In this document: piece after piece, positions 23,765 through 32,292 of the stretch
Layout of the letters: each line of letters begins with the position of its first letter
Numbering within the stretch: the first letter of the stretch is position 1
Source: Streptomyces rishiriensis
GTDB taxonomy: Bacteria; Actinomycetota; Actinomycetes; Streptomycetales; Streptomycetaceae
Direction of reading: 5' to 3'
Assembly (NCBI RefSeq): GCF_003112535.1
Contig: NZ_BEWA01000002.1
Span: 310,001-374,000 of the forward strand
DNA length: 64,000 nucleotides
Made by a program: the position numbers and the translations under genes
Notes under the pieces: generated by a model
What the model was told of the DNA's origin: nothing
The model's input: only the letters and a program-made list of their open reading frames with translations
The model's database searches: none

Positions 23765-24039
23765 CGGACACCCTGGACCGGGGGGCGGTGGAACGCGAAC
23801 TCCGTTCGATGATCGCCGAGGCGGCCCGCCTGGACGAGACCTTCGTAGGGGAACTCCCCGCCGACACCGACCTGTTCGGGCCGCGGATCGGCCTCACCTC
23901 GCTGGCCGGGGTGACGCTGCTGGGCGCCGTCGACCGGCGCTTCGGGGTGGACGTGGCCGCGCTGGACCTCAGCCTGGACAGTCTGCAGTCCATCGCCACC
24001 CTGAGCGACTTCGTCGCGGCCCACCTCCAGCCCTCCTAG
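23761..24039 (+). CDS. Acyl carrier protein
   Basis: 92 aa from GTG 23761, whose codon overlaps the FkbH stop. Typical helical carrier-protein fold with the phosphopantetheine Ser in GLTSLAGVTLL (Ser47); the usual Asp before Ser is Thr. It should be activated by the Sfp-type transferase at 19157 and loaded by the FkbH protein. No ketosynthase, adenylation or thioesterase domain follows, so the acyl group is presumably handed to a small-molecule acceptor, perhaps by the GNAT domain encoded two genes upstream. It ends the operon. Confidence 0.88.
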   Translation: MTDTLDRGAVERELRSMIAEAARLDETFVGELPADTDLFGPRIGLTSLAGVTLLGAVDRRFGVDVAALDLSLDSLQSIATLSDFVAAHLQPS

Positions 24040-24179
24040 CCACCCGTCTGTACGTCCACCCTGTTCAAAAAGGGTGATCCCTACGACGGTGCCGTGACCC
24101 GGCCGGGGCGGCGGCGTTGAACGGGGAGTGCGACGGCGCCCCCTGCTGTCGCACGAACCGATTCACTAAGGAGAACGTG

Positions 24180-24494
24180 ATGTCTCGCATCGCGAAGATG
24201 GCCGCTGTTGCCCTCGGCACCAGCGCCGTGGTGGTCAGCGGGGCCGGCCTGGCCATGGCGGACGCGGACGCCAACGGTGCTGCCATCGGCTCGCCGGGTG
24301 TCCTGTCGGGCAACGTCGTCCAGGTTCCGATCCACATCCCGGTCAACATCTGCGGCAACACCGTCAACGTCGTCGGTCTGCTGAACCCCGCGTTCGGCAA
24401 CACCTGCGCCAACGTCAGCGACCACGGCAAGGGCGAAAAGCACGACGACAAGCACGGCGACAAGCACGGCGACCACAACGGCTACGGCGACTGA
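24180..24494 (+). CDS. chpG: Short chaplin (ChpG-like by position)
   Basis: 104 aa from ATG 24180 (AAGGAG at 24168-24173; GTG 24177 is also in frame but too close). Signal peptide ending AMADAD, then one chaplin domain GAAIGSPGVLSGNVVQVPIH continuing IPVNICGNTVNVVGLLNPAF with two Cys (NICGN, NTCAN). Chaplins are secreted amyloid-forming surfactants that coat aerial hyphae. The tail after the domain is an unusual His/Asp/Gly/Lys-rich run (KGEKHDDKHGDKHG). The symbol rests on position next to the tyrosinase genes as recalled for S. coelicolor. Confidence 0.85.
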   Translation: MSRIAKMAAVALGTSAVVVSGAGLAMADADANGAAIGSPGVLSGNVVQVPIHIPVNICGNTVNVVGLLNPAFGNTCANVSDHGKGEKHDDKHGDKHGDHNGYGD

Positions 24495-24510
24495 GCAGCC
24501 GCTTCACAGG

Positions 24511-24541
24511 AGAGCCCCGGCACCTCGAGCGCCGGGGCTCT
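24511..24541. terminator. Bidirectional terminator between chaplin and tyrosinase
   Basis: AGAGCCCCGGC (24511-24521) pairs perfectly with GCCGGGGCTCT (24531-24541). It serves two convergent genes. Confidence 0.8.
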
Positions 24542-24562
24542 CCCCTGTTCCCGGGACTTCCG

Positions 24563-25429
24563 TCAGGCGTACCGGTAGATCCGGGACGCGTCCTCCAGCT
24601 GGTCCGGGGTCACGTTCCAGGGGGGCAGCTTCTCGTGGCGGGCCACGACCCGCCGGTACTGGCGGCTGCCCGGACCGGGCGGTTCGGCCGGCAGGTAGCG
24701 GTGCTCGCGGTGCCGGCTCTGCCAGCGGGTCCACAGCAGGTCGACGAAGGCGTGGTGGAGCCAGAACACGGGGTCGTTGACGGAGGCGCCGCCGAGCATG
24801 ACCCCGCCGACCCACCGGTGCACCCGGTTGTGGTTGCGCCACGCGGCGCTGCCCGAGCCGGAGCCCCAGCCCTCCAGCCTGTTGCGGAACCCCCGGTCGA
24901 CCGTCGAGTCCCAGGGCGAGACGTCGTAGACGGGGTCCCGCAGCGCCGTCTCCACGTCGCTCCTGGCCGGCAGGTCGATCGGGTCGCCGGCGCGGCCGAG
25001 GTCCCGGGTGAGGAACTCCCCGTCGGTGACGTTCTCCTTGATGGTCCAGTTGCCGGTGGCGTACGCGAACGGCCCGGTCGTCACCTGGTGGTCGGACCGG
25101 CGTCCGTTGCCCCCCAGCAGGTCCTTCGTCCAGGGCGCGGCGGTCGTGGCGCGGTCGCGCGTCCAGTCCCAGTACGGCACCGTCACCGCCGGGTCGACGC
25201 GGCGCAGGGCCGCCTCCAGGTCCAGCAGGAACCTGCGGTGCCAGGGCAGGAACGAGGGCGCCATGTGGGCGCTGCGCAGACCGCCGTCGCCGTCGGAGAC
25301 GTAGTGGTCGATGTGCATGCGCACGAACTCGTCGTACTCGCCCCTCTTCTTGATCGCCAGCAGTGCGTTCACGAACCGCCGTCGCTCGGCGCCGGTGAGC
25401 GTGCTGACGTCCTTACGGATGTAGGCCAT
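24563..25429 (-). CDS. melC2: Tyrosinase (monophenol monooxygenase)
   Basis: 288 aa. Type-3 copper centre ligands are visible: CuA His in MHIDHYVSD, SAHMAPSFLPWHRRFLLDLE and CuB in RNHNRVHRW and FWLHHAFVDLLW. It oxidises tyrosine to dopaquinone for melanin. Length matches Streptomyces tyrosinases (about 273-288 aa). It has no signal peptide and depends on the MelC1 caddie, encoded just upstream with a 17-base overlap, for copper loading and Tat export. Confidence 0.95.
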   Translation of the reverse strand: MAYIRKDVSTLTGAERRRFVNALLAIKKRGEYDEFVRMHIDHYVSDGDGGLRSAHMAPSFLPWHRRFLLDLEAALRRVDPAVTVPYWDWTRDRATTAAPWTKDLLGGNGRRSDHQVTTGPFAYATGNWTIKENVTDGEFLTRDLGRAGDPIDLPARSDVETALRDPVYDVSPWDSTVDRGFRNRLEGWGSGSGSAAWRNHNRVHRWVGGVMLGGASVNDPVFWLHHAFVDLLWTRWQSRHREHRYLPAEPPGPGSRQYRRVVARHEKLPPWNVTPDQLEDASRIYRYA

Positions 25430-25898
25430 GGTGTCCCCCCATGTGCGTGTGGTGGTGTGCCGGACCGTCCTCGCGCAGCCGCTCCCCGGGGCCGAGCCCG
25501 TCGACGGCGGCGCGGACCGCCTCCAGCGGGGTGGCGTACGAGCGGTAGTGGTCGACCATGCTCAGCCAGGTGCCGTCGGCGCGGCGCATCAGGTGCAGCG
25601 GGCGGCCGTCGACGGTGACCTTCCACTCGCCGCCGGTCGCGGCGGCGGGTCCCGACGAGGTGAGGGCCCCGCGGATGTGCCGGCCCCGGTAGGTCTCGTC
25701 GAAGGAGGAGCCGGCGGGGCCGGCGTCCGCCGGGCCCGGCGGCCGGGAGGCGGCGACGACCGGGGCGATGGCGAGGGCGGCGGAGGCTCCGAGGAGCCCG
25801 CGCAGCAGGTCCCGTCGTCGGGTGCGGCGCGCCGGCGCGGATCTGGCCGTGGCTGCCGGAACTGCGCTCACGGGTACTCCCTCGACGCTGACGGCCAT
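25413..25898 (-). CDS. melC1: Tyrosinase co-factor/caddie protein
   Basis: 161 aa from ATG 25898, with GGGAGCAC upstream. The N-terminus has a Tat signal (RRTRRRDLLRGLLGASAALA, about 25-44). The mature part contains FDETYRGRHIRG and a lone Tyr region typical of MelC1, ending in a His-rich copper-binding tail (HHHTHMGGHHGLHP). It delivers copper to and co-exports the tyrosinase. The first 24 residues before the twin Arg are longer than usual, so a later start is possible. Confidence 0.92.
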   Translation of the reverse strand: MAVSVEGVPVSAVPAATARSAPARRTRRRDLLRGLLGASAALAIAPVVAASRPPGPADAGPAGSSFDETYRGRHIRGALTSSGPAAATGGEWKVTVDGRPLHLMRRADGTWLSMVDHYRSYATPLEAVRAAVDGLGPGERLREDGPAHHHTHMGGHHGLHP

Positions 25899-26022
25899 GG
25901 TGTGCTCCCTCGTCCGGGACGGTGGTCCGGTGCGGTTGTCGTGGGGCTAACCGCCGAGCGGGCCGCCTGGTCACCGTCTGCGTCCGAACGGTCCGCCCCG
26001 GCAGGCGGATCCGGGTACGGCG

Positions 26023-26052
26023 ACGGGCCCGGACGACGGCGTCCGGGCCCGT
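26023..26052. terminator. Terminator downstream of a secreted-protein gene
   Basis: ACGGGCCCGGAC (26023-26034) pairs with GTCCGGGCCCGT (26041-26052). It lies 24 bases past the stop of the minus-strand gene ending at 26076. Confidence 0.75.
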
Positions 26053-26075
26053 GTTCGCGTCGGTCGGTCCGGGGG

Positions 26076-26597
26076 TTACAGCCCCTGGCCCAGACCGAGG
26101 TCGGCGCCGGGCACGGCCTGCAGCACGGGCGTGATCACGCCCGCCTCGGGCAGCTTCAGGTCCGGCAGGCCGAAGTGGTCGGGGTTGGGCGCGGTGAGGG
26201 GCGCGTCCAGGATCAGGCCGGGGCCGAGCGTGCGCAGGTCGGAGGCGGGGGCGTCGAGGCCGACGTGGTTGAACCGGTCGCCCAGGACCTCCGGCAGGGG
26301 GGCCCGCACTCCCAGGCCCGGCAGCCCGGCGGCGACGGGCAGCTGCGGAAGGACGCGCTCCGGGAGGAGGCGGCCCTCGACGAAGCGCGGGCCCTCGGGC
26401 GCGCCCGGCGTCGGCAGGGGGATCTCCCCGCCGATGGTGGGCAGTTCCACGTTGAGGGACTTCTCGACGCCGTCCAGCGGTACGGGGACGGGGACGGTGC
26501 CGATCGCGGCTGCCGGGCTCGCGCAGGCGGCGGCACCGGCCGCGGCCGCCACGCACGTCAGCACTGCGGCGAGGGTTCCTCGGGTGGTCGACTTCAT
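26076..26597 (-). CDS. Secreted protein of unknown function
   Basis: 173 aa from ATG 26597, with AAAGGG upstream. Signal peptide MKSTTRGTLAAVLTCVAAAA then GAAACASPAAA. The mature chain is Pro/Leu/Gly-rich with repeated LP, GL and PL motifs (LPQLPVAAGLPGLGVRAPLP) and few charged residues, suggesting an extended or surface-active protein rather than an enzyme. Found between tyrosinase and the other small secreted proteins of a chaplin-rich region, so a sheath role is possible but unproven. Confidence 0.75.
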   Translation of the reverse strand: MKSTTRGTLAAVLTCVAAAAGAAACASPAAAIGTVPVPVPLDGVEKSLNVELPTIGGEIPLPTPGAPEGPRFVEGRLLPERVLPQLPVAAGLPGLGVRAPLPEVLGDRFNHVGLDAPASDLRTLGPGLILDAPLTAPNPDHFGLPDLKLPEAGVITPVLQAVPGADLGLGQGL

Positions 26598-26783
26598 GTC
26601 GGGTACGGACCCTTTCGGTGGAGTTCGGGGGGCGTTGCGTCCGTACCGCGTAACGAGCCGGAAAACGGCATCAGTGCACAATTCCCCCGCATGCCGTAAT
26701 AGTGCTACCGCCATACCGGCGCGAGGGGCGTCTCGGCACGAGAGGAGCACGGGAGGAGAGCGTTGGGGTGCGACGGCGGCGCG

Positions 26784-27377
26784 TCAGCCCGTCCAGAAGG
26801 CCCACCAGCGGGTAAGGATCAGCATGCCCACGATCCCGATGTGCAACAGCGGCGGCGCCCAGGCGAATTCGCCGAGGAAATCCCGCACGCCGGCCGGCGC
26901 CGGCAGGAAGCCGTGGCGCACGTCGAAGGCGACGACGTACCAGAACACGAGGATCGTGGCGACCCAGGCCAGGCAGCACCACAGGCACAGCGCGTTGATC
27001 CGGTACAGCGACTGGAACTGCAGCCAGGACACGAAGGCGACGCCGAAGAGGCAGCCGGCGGTGAACGTCAGCCAGTACCAGCGGGGGAAGGCGGCCCGGG
27101 CCAGCAGGCCCGCGCCGACGCACAGGACGATCCCGTAGGCCACCAGGCCCAGCATCGGGTTGGGGAACCCGAACACCGAGGCCTGGTCGCTGCGCATGAC
27201 GCTGCCGCAGGAGACGACGGGGTTCAGGCTGCACCCGGGCGTGAACCCGGGGTCCTCCAGCAGCTTGAACTCGTCGAGGGTGATGACCCAGGAGGCCAGC
27301 AGCCCGGCCGCTCCGGCGAGGACCAGCAGCAGGGCGTACGCGCGGCCGCCTCCCACGGCGGCCGGCTGCGGCCGCAC
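26784..27377 (-). CDS. Vitamin K epoxide reductase (VKOR) family protein
   Basis: 197 aa from GTG 27377, one base after the upstream stop. Five hydrophobic helices. The VKOR core has the paired Cys of the loop (CSLNPVVSCGSVM) and the active-site CLWC near 130-133. Bacterial VKOR regenerates disulfide-forming DsbA-like oxidases in the membrane. Disulfide formation would matter for the Cys-containing chaplins and rodlins made from this region, a reasonable but inferred link. Translationally coupled to the upstream DUF5949-like gene. Confidence 0.9.
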   Translation of the reverse strand: MRPQPAAVGGGRAYALLLVLAGAAGLLASWVITLDEFKLLEDPGFTPGCSLNPVVSCGSVMRSDQASVFGFPNPMLGLVAYGIVLCVGAGLLARAAFPRWYWLTFTAGCLFGVAFVSWLQFQSLYRINALCLWCCLAWVATILVFWYVVAFDVRHGFLPAPAGVRDFLGEFAWAPPLLHIGIVGMLILTRWWAFWTG

Positions 27378-27378
27378 A

Positions 27379-27879
27379 TCAGCCGCGCAGGCGGCGGGCG
27401 GGCAGGACGATGTGCGCCGCCGCCGTCAGGGTCTCCTCGGCGCCCGCGAACGCGGCCAGCGCGTCGGGCGTGACGGCCCGGCCGGGCGTGGCCTCCGGCC
27501 AGGCGCGGGCGGTGAGGACGAGGTAGGCGTAGCCGCGCTCGCCGATGGCCGTGAGCCACTCCGCCGGCGGCAGGCACTGGGCGTTGAGGCCGGGCATGTT
27601 CAGGACGGCCGCGCCGGACTCGACGAGCAGACTGAACGGCAGGCTGGGCCGCTCGGTGCCGTCGACGACGTCGCCGCCGACGGGCATGCCGTTGTCGGCG
27701 AGCAGCCGCTCGACGGCGGCGGCCGTCCCCTCGGGCCCGTCCGCGGTGTCGCCGAGGGAGTAGGCCAGGAGGTAGGGCATGTCACGGCCGTCGGGAGCCT
27801 CGCCGCTCCACGGCATCACGACGAGGGTGCCCAGGTCGGCCACGCGGAAGGGGCGGGTTGCGCTTGGGGTTGAGGTCAC
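27379..27879 (-). CDS. DUF5949-like protein
   Basis: 166 aa from GTG 27879. Cytoplasmic alpha/beta protein without signal peptide: PFRVADLGTLVVMPWSGEAP, DMPYLLAYSLGD, VLNMPGLNAQCLPPAEW. I recognise it as the Streptomyces DUF5949 family from memory; its function is unknown. It forms a two-gene operon with the VKOR homologue (TGA-T-GTG junction). Confidence 0.75.
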   Translation of the reverse strand: MTSTPSATRPFRVADLGTLVVMPWSGEAPDGRDMPYLLAYSLGDTADGPEGTAAAVERLLADNGMPVGGDVVDGTERPSLPFSLLVESGAAVLNMPGLNAQCLPPAEWLTAIGERGYAYLVLTARAWPEATPGRAVTPDALAAFAGAEETLTAAAHIVLPARRLRG

Positions 27880-28065
27880 CGCGCGACCTTATCGGCGCGT
27901 CGACGGGCGGCCGGACGTGTTCTCACCCGACCGGGGGACGACGGCGGGTCGCTCCACACGAACGAGGGACGCGCCGCTCGACTCGCCTCGAACACCGCCC
28001 GTGCCGTGCCGGGACGGTGGCGCCGTCCGCCCGGCGGACCGGGGAGGCCTGACGGGCATGACCCG

Positions 28066-28098
28066 GGGCCGGCCCCGTCGGTGAACGGGAGCCGGCCC
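28066..28098. terminator. Terminator after the small secreted protein gene
   Basis: GGGCCGGCCCCGT (28066-28078) pairs imperfectly with ACGGGAGCCGGCCC (28085-28098), 17 bases past the stop at 28115. Confidence 0.6.
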
Positions 28099-28114
28099 TG
28101 GCGGCGGGGGCGTC

Positions 28115-28402
28115 TCAGCCCTGCAGCGGCAGTCCGCCGAGAAGCGGGTTGTGGCTGTTGAGCGCGCCCGCCGCACCCTTGACGGTGCTGAGCACGGAGT
28201 CCTTGTTCTCGGTGTCGAGGGCGTCCGACTGGTGCTGGAGCGGCGTCGCGTCCTCCAGGTTGATCGGCCCCCTCGCGAGGGTGTCCACGGCGCCGTTGAG
28301 GCTGGTGGGCGTGAGGTCGGCGGGGGCGGCGAACGCGGGCGCGGCAAGGCCGGCGAGGACCACGGATCCGGCAACGACAGCGGCAGCCTTCAGGGACTTC
28401 AT
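28115..28402 (-). CDS. Small secreted protein
   Basis: 95 aa from ATG 28402, with AAAGGAA upstream. Signal peptide MKSLKAAAVVAGSVVLAGLA ending PAFAAP. The mature part is about 68 aa (LTPTSLNGAVDTLARGPINL, then LDTENKDSVLSTVKGAAGAL), without Cys. No family recognised. The upstream sequence and leader resemble those of the nearby chaplins, suggesting co-regulation in aerial growth. Confidence 0.75.
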   Translation of the reverse strand: MKSLKAAAVVAGSVVLAGLAAPAFAAPADLTPTSLNGAVDTLARGPINLEDATPLQHQSDALDTENKDSVLSTVKGAAGALNSHNPLLGGLPLQG

Positions 28403-28510
28403 CGGATTCCTTTCTTCGGCGACTCGGCAACTCAAGTCACCGGGGCACGTTCTGACGTCGTGCCTAACGAGGCCTGTCGGGTGCGGAAACCGGGTACGCA
28501 GAATATTTCT

Positions 28511-28539
28511 GCACCCCGGCGACGCAAACGCCGGGGTGC
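28511..28539. terminator. Terminator of the 28559 gene
   Basis: GCACCCCGGC (28511-28520) pairs with GCCGGGGTGC (28530-28539), 20 bases past the stop at 28559. Confidence 0.75.
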
Positions 28540-28558
28540 GCACACGCGGGAACGGCGG

Positions 28559-29215
28559 TCAGCCGGTGGGCGGGGGCGGCAGCGCGGGCGCCGCCGGAGC
28601 CTCGGCCGCCTCGGCCGGCAGGCTGGGCAGACTCGGCAGGCTCAGGCCCAGTCCGTTCAGCGTCGAGGAGAGCAGGTCGAGCAGGCCGTCCAGGACGCCG
28701 GTGACCGCCGACACCACCTGGCCGACGTCGAGGGACGTGGCGGCCGTGAGCAGTGAGTCGACGGCCTTCTGCACGGCGGCGAGCGCGTCGGACACGGGGT
28801 CGGCGGCCGCCTTCGTCCCGCTGTCCACGGCGCCCTTGGCGAGCGAGGGCGGCACGGCCGCCGGTGCGGCGGGGGCGGCCGGGGCGGCCGGGGCCGCGGC
28901 GGTGATCTTGGCGACGGCCGTCCTGACGGCGTCGCCGAGCTGAGTCGCCCGGCCGGGGGTGAGGCGGCCGTCGTCGGCCTTGAGGACGGTGTCGAGCGTC
29001 TCGGTGACCGGGGCGAGGACGGTGCTGAGATCGACGAGGCCCTTGCCCTGGGCGCGCAGCGCGGCGACGCCGGGGACGGGCGCATCGGAGGCCGCTGCGA
29101 CGCGCTCGCGGGCTGTGGCCGTGTCGGACGCCATGGCGGCGGGTGCGGCAAGGCCGAGGACGAGGGAGGCGCACAGTGCGGTGGAAGCGATACGCCGAAC
29201 GGGCAGACCACGCAT
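28559..29215 (-). CDS. Secreted Ala-rich helical protein
   Basis: 218 aa from ATG 29215, with AAAGGA upstream. A signal peptide (about 1-30) ends AMASD. The mature chain is mostly amphipathic helix (VDLSTVLAPVTETLDTVLKA, VGQVVSAVTGVLDGLLDLL) interrupted by an Ala/Pro hinge (AAPAAPAAPAAP) and ends in a Pro-rich tail. No Cys and no catalytic motif. Unknown function; probably cell-surface or secreted, placed between small secreted proteins and a chaplin. Confidence 0.75.
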   Translation of the reverse strand: MRGLPVRRIASTALCASLVLGLAAPAAMASDTATARERVAAASDAPVPGVAALRAQGKGLVDLSTVLAPVTETLDTVLKADDGRLTPGRATQLGDAVRTAVAKITAAAPAAPAAPAAPAAVPPSLAKGAVDSGTKAAADPVSDALAAVQKAVDSLLTAATSLDVGQVVSAVTGVLDGLLDLLSSTLNGLGLSLPSLPSLPAEAAEAPAAPALPPPPTG

Positions 29216-29407
29216 GGGAAATCCTTTCGATTGCGTCGGGTCTCGTGCCCACCGCGCAAAGCGTCGTCGCACCCCGCAACACAGCCGTCGCATTGTGCGA
29301 CTCTTCGCAGCTCACCGCACCGGCATCGCCCCTGATGGGGGGACTCGTCGGGGCCCATCGGGCAGGGCGGGCCACCTTCCCCCGTTCGGGGCAACGCCGG
29401 CGGCACG

Positions 29408-29444
29408 CGAACGGCCGCCCTCCTGGCGGGAGGGCGGCCGTTCG
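29408..29444. terminator. Terminator of the ChpF-like gene
   Basis: CGAACGGCCGCCCTCC (29408-29423) pairs with GGAGGGCGGCCGTTCG (29429-29444): a 16-bp stem with a 5-nt loop. Confidence 0.85.
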
Positions 29445-29480
29445 GCGAATGACGAGTCGTGACCTCTGGGGGAGATGACG

Positions 29481-29720
29481 TCAGTCGTTGATGCAGGTGT
29501 TGCCGAACGCCGGGTTCAGCAGGCCGATCACGTTGATCGTGTTGCCGCAGACGTTCACCGGGATGTGGACGGGAACCTGCACGACATTGCCCGACAGGAC
29601 GCCCGGGGAGTGCGCGGCGACGCCGTTCGCGTCACTGTCGGCGGCGGCGATGCCGGAGGCGCCGGCGACGGCCGCGGCGGCAACGGAGGTCAGGACCAGG
29701 CCCTTCGCGATACGCGACAT
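29481..29720 (-). CDS. chpF: Short chaplin (ChpF-like by position)
   Basis: 79 aa from ATG 29720, with AAGGAGC upstream. Signal peptide ends IAAADSD. The mature protein is a single chaplin domain (GVLSGNVVQVPVHIPVNVCG, then NTINVIGLLNPAFGNTC) with the usual two Cys, ending CIND. Secreted and assembled into amyloid fibrils on aerial hyphae. Symbol inferred from position between the tyrosinase region and the polysaccharide locus. Confidence 0.85.
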   Translation of the reverse strand: MSRIAKGLVLTSVAAAAVAGASGIAAADSDANGVAAHSPGVLSGNVVQVPVHIPVNVCGNTINVIGLLNPAFGNTCIND

Positions 29721-29959
29721 GGAGAGGTGCTCCTTGGGGTTTTTGACGCAAACACCTGGGCGGGGATGCCCGGCGCTGAAGTCAACGCGCGGGGCCGACC
29801 GGGGTTGTGCCGCCGAATGAGTGATGTCTCCAGGCATCAAGGTTCACGATACCGACACACTTGTCCGGTTTCAGGGGATTAATCCGGACAGCAGTTAGAG
29901 TTGCGCCCCATCCGAGGCACGCCTATAGCAAGCAAATCGCACGAAAGGGCACCGCCGGC

Positions 29960-31063
29960 ATGCGCAATTCCCTGGGTCCGACGCTGCAACGCACCGCGGT
30001 CGGCGTCCTCGCCCTCGCCGCGCTCTGGGCGCCGGGCGGCGCCCTGGCGGCCGGCGCGCCGCCGTCCGCGGAGGCCGAACGCCTCCCCTTCACCCAGCGC
30101 TACCGCTCCACGCAGCACGGCGGGATCGTCCGCGCGGCCAACGCGGCCATCAGCTGCCGCGCCGCGCCGGCGGCCGCGGCGGCCCCCGCCTGCCCGGCCG
30201 TGCGCGCGGGAGACACGGCGCAGAACAACGACTTCGACATGTTCTACGTCGACGTCGACGACGACCCCAACACCTACAACTCCTCCCGCGCCGAGGTCCG
30301 GTTGCCCGAGGGCGCACGGGTGACGTACGCGCGGCTGTACTGGGGCGGCAACCTGCGCGTAGGGGAGCAGAAGCCGCCCAAGGACAACGGGCGGGTGCTG
30401 ATCGCCGAGCCGGGCGGCGCGTACAAGGCGGTGCTCGCCGACACCGTCGTCGGCCATCGGGCGGCCCACGGCGCCGACGCCTTCCAGGCCTCCGCGGACG
30501 TCACGAAGCTGGTGCGCGACAGCGGTCAGGGCCTGTACACCGTCGCGCAGGTCAACGTGGCCATGGGCAGGTCCGCCGCCGGAGCGTGGGGCGGCTGGAC
30601 GCTGGTCGTGGCGTACGAGAACCCGGCCGAGCCGCTGCGGGTCCTGTCCGTCTGGGACGGCTTCGACGACCTCGACGCCCCCGACGGCAAGGAGATCCGG
30701 CTGAGCGGGCTCCGCATGCCGGCCGGAGCGGGCGGCCGGGTCGGGCTGGTCGCCTACGACGGCGACCGCGGCCGTTCGGGTGATTCGCTCATGTCCTCGA
30801 CCGGTGGCCGGGCGGCCGCCGCGCTCACGGACCCGGTCAATCCATCTGACGATGTGTTGAATTCCACGATCAGCGAGCCGGGGGAGGCTCCGGCGGCGCG
30901 TGTACCGGCGTACGCCAACACCCTCGGCTACGACTCCGATGTGTTCGATCTGCGCAGGGGTTTGCGGTCCGGCGGTGACCAGCTGACGGTTCGGCTCGTT
31001 GCCCACCGGGACGCGGCGTGGGCCGGGGCGCTCTTCGTCGCCGTCGACACACGGAAGAAGTAG
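29960..31063 (+). CDS. Secreted DUF3344-like protein
   Basis: 367 aa from ATG 29960, with CGAAAGGGC upstream. The signal peptide ends GALAAGAP. The mature chain is a large beta-rich domain: DFDMFYVDVDDDPNTYNSSR, ARVTYARLYWGGN, GAWGGWTLVVAYENPAEPLR and LGYDSDVFDLRRGL. This pattern matches DUF3344 surface proteins, whose function is unknown. It lies 53 bases upstream of the first glycosyltransferase and probably heads the polysaccharide operon, so it may bind or present the polymer. Confidence 0.75.
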   Translation: MRNSLGPTLQRTAVGVLALAALWAPGGALAAGAPPSAEAERLPFTQRYRSTQHGGIVRAANAAISCRAAPAAAAAPACPAVRAGDTAQNNDFDMFYVDVDDDPNTYNSSRAEVRLPEGARVTYARLYWGGNLRVGEQKPPKDNGRVLIAEPGGAYKAVLADTVVGHRAAHGADAFQASADVTKLVRDSGQGLYTVAQVNVAMGRSAAGAWGGWTLVVAYENPAEPLRVLSVWDGFDDLDAPDGKEIRLSGLRMPAGAGGRVGLVAYDGDRGRSGDSLMSSTGGRAAAALTDPVNPSDDVLNSTISEPGEAPAARVPAYANTLGYDSDVFDLRRGLRSGGDQLTVRLVAHRDAAWAGALFVAVDTRKK

Positions 31064-31116
31064 TCAGGCGCGTTCCCGCACGTCCCGAGCGCCACCGTGA
31101 GCGAGGAAACCGCGCA

Positions 31117-32292
31117 ATGCACCAGCCAGAACCCGACGAGAGAACCCGGGTCCTGCACCTCACCCAGCCGGTGGACGGCGGGGTCGCCCGAGTCGTGACG
31201 GACCTGGCGCGGGCCCAGCTCGCGGCCGGTCTGCACGTCACGGTGGCCTGCCCCGCCGGCCGGTTCGCGGGGGACCTGCGGTCCCTGGGCGCGGACGTCC
31301 GGCACTGGGCGGCGGCCCGGTCGCCGGGGCCGTCGCTTCCCGGCGAGGTGCGCCGGCTCGCACGCCTGCTCGACGAGGTACGCCCCGACCTCGTGCACGC
31401 GCACAGCGCGAAGGCCGGACTGGCCGGCCGGCTCGCGCTGCGCGGGCGGATCCCGACCGTGTTCCAGCCGCACGCCTGGTCCTTCGAGGCCGTCGGCGGC
31501 GCCACCGCGGCCCTGGCGCTGCGCTGGGAGCGGTTCGGGGCGCGCTGGGCGGACCGGCTGGTGTGCGTGAGCGAGGCCGAGCGCGCGACCGGTGTGCGCG
31601 CCCGGATCGCCGGACGGTGGAGCGTCGTCCCCAACGGCATCGATCCCGAACGCTTCCACCCGGCGCCCGTCGACACCGTCCGCGCCTCCCTCCTGCCCGG
31701 CCTCGACGCCGCCGCCCCGCTGGTGGTGTGCGTGGGGCGGCTGTGCCGGCAGAAGGGGCAGGACGTGCTGCTGCGGGCGTGGGACGCCGTCGCGCGCCGC
31801 ACGCCCGGCGCCCGGCTGGTGCTGGTGGGCGACGGACCGGACGCGGAGCGACTGCGGCGCGGGGCGCCGGAGTCGGTGCTGTTCGCCGGAGCCGTCGCCG
31901 ACATCGTGCCCTGGTACCAGGCCGCCGACCTGGTCGTGCTGCCCTCGCGCTGGGAGGGCATGGCGCTGGCCCCGCTGGAGGCCCTGGCCTGCGGGCGGCC
32001 CGTGGTCGTCACCGACGTGGACGGCGCCCGGGAGAGCCTGCCGGACGCACTCTCGTCCCGCTGTCTGGTGCCCGCCGACGACCCGGCGGCGCTGGCCGGC
32101 GCCGTCACCGCACTGCTGCGCGACCCGCTGCTGCGCGAGTCGCTCGGCCACCAGGGGCGCCGGCACGTCCTGGCCACGCACGACGTGCGACGCATGGCCG
32201 AGGCGGTCACGGGCCTGTATCGCGAGCTGCTCACGACCACACAAGGGGCGCCCGTCGCGCCCACCGAGTGCAGGGAGTCCATCCACTCGTGA
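31117..32292 (+). CDS. GT4-family glycosyltransferase
   Basis: 391 aa. GT-B fold: the N-terminal acceptor domain begins LHLTQPVDGGVARVVTDLAR and contains LVHAHSAKAGLAGRL; the C-terminal donor domain has VVCVGRLCRQKGQDVLLRAW and the GT4 E-x7-E motif (SRWEGMALAPLEALACGRPV). It transfers a sugar from a nucleotide donor in the cytoplasm. ATG 31117 was chosen for position after the preceding gene. Its stop overlaps the next start (GTGA). Confidence 0.9.
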   Translation: MHQPEPDERTRVLHLTQPVDGGVARVVTDLARAQLAAGLHVTVACPAGRFAGDLRSLGADVRHWAAARSPGPSLPGEVRRLARLLDEVRPDLVHAHSAKAGLAGRLALRGRIPTVFQPHAWSFEAVGGATAALALRWERFGARWADRLVCVSEAERATGVRARIAGRWSVVPNGIDPERFHPAPVDTVRASLLPGLDAAAPLVVCVGRLCRQKGQDVLLRAWDAVARRTPGARLVLVGDGPDAERLRRGAPESVLFAGAVADIVPWYQAADLVVLPSRWEGMALAPLEALACGRPVVVTDVDGARESLPDALSSRCLVPADDPAALAGAVTALLRDPLLRESLGHQGRRHVLATHDVRRMAEAVTGLYRELLTTTQGAPVAPTECRESIHS

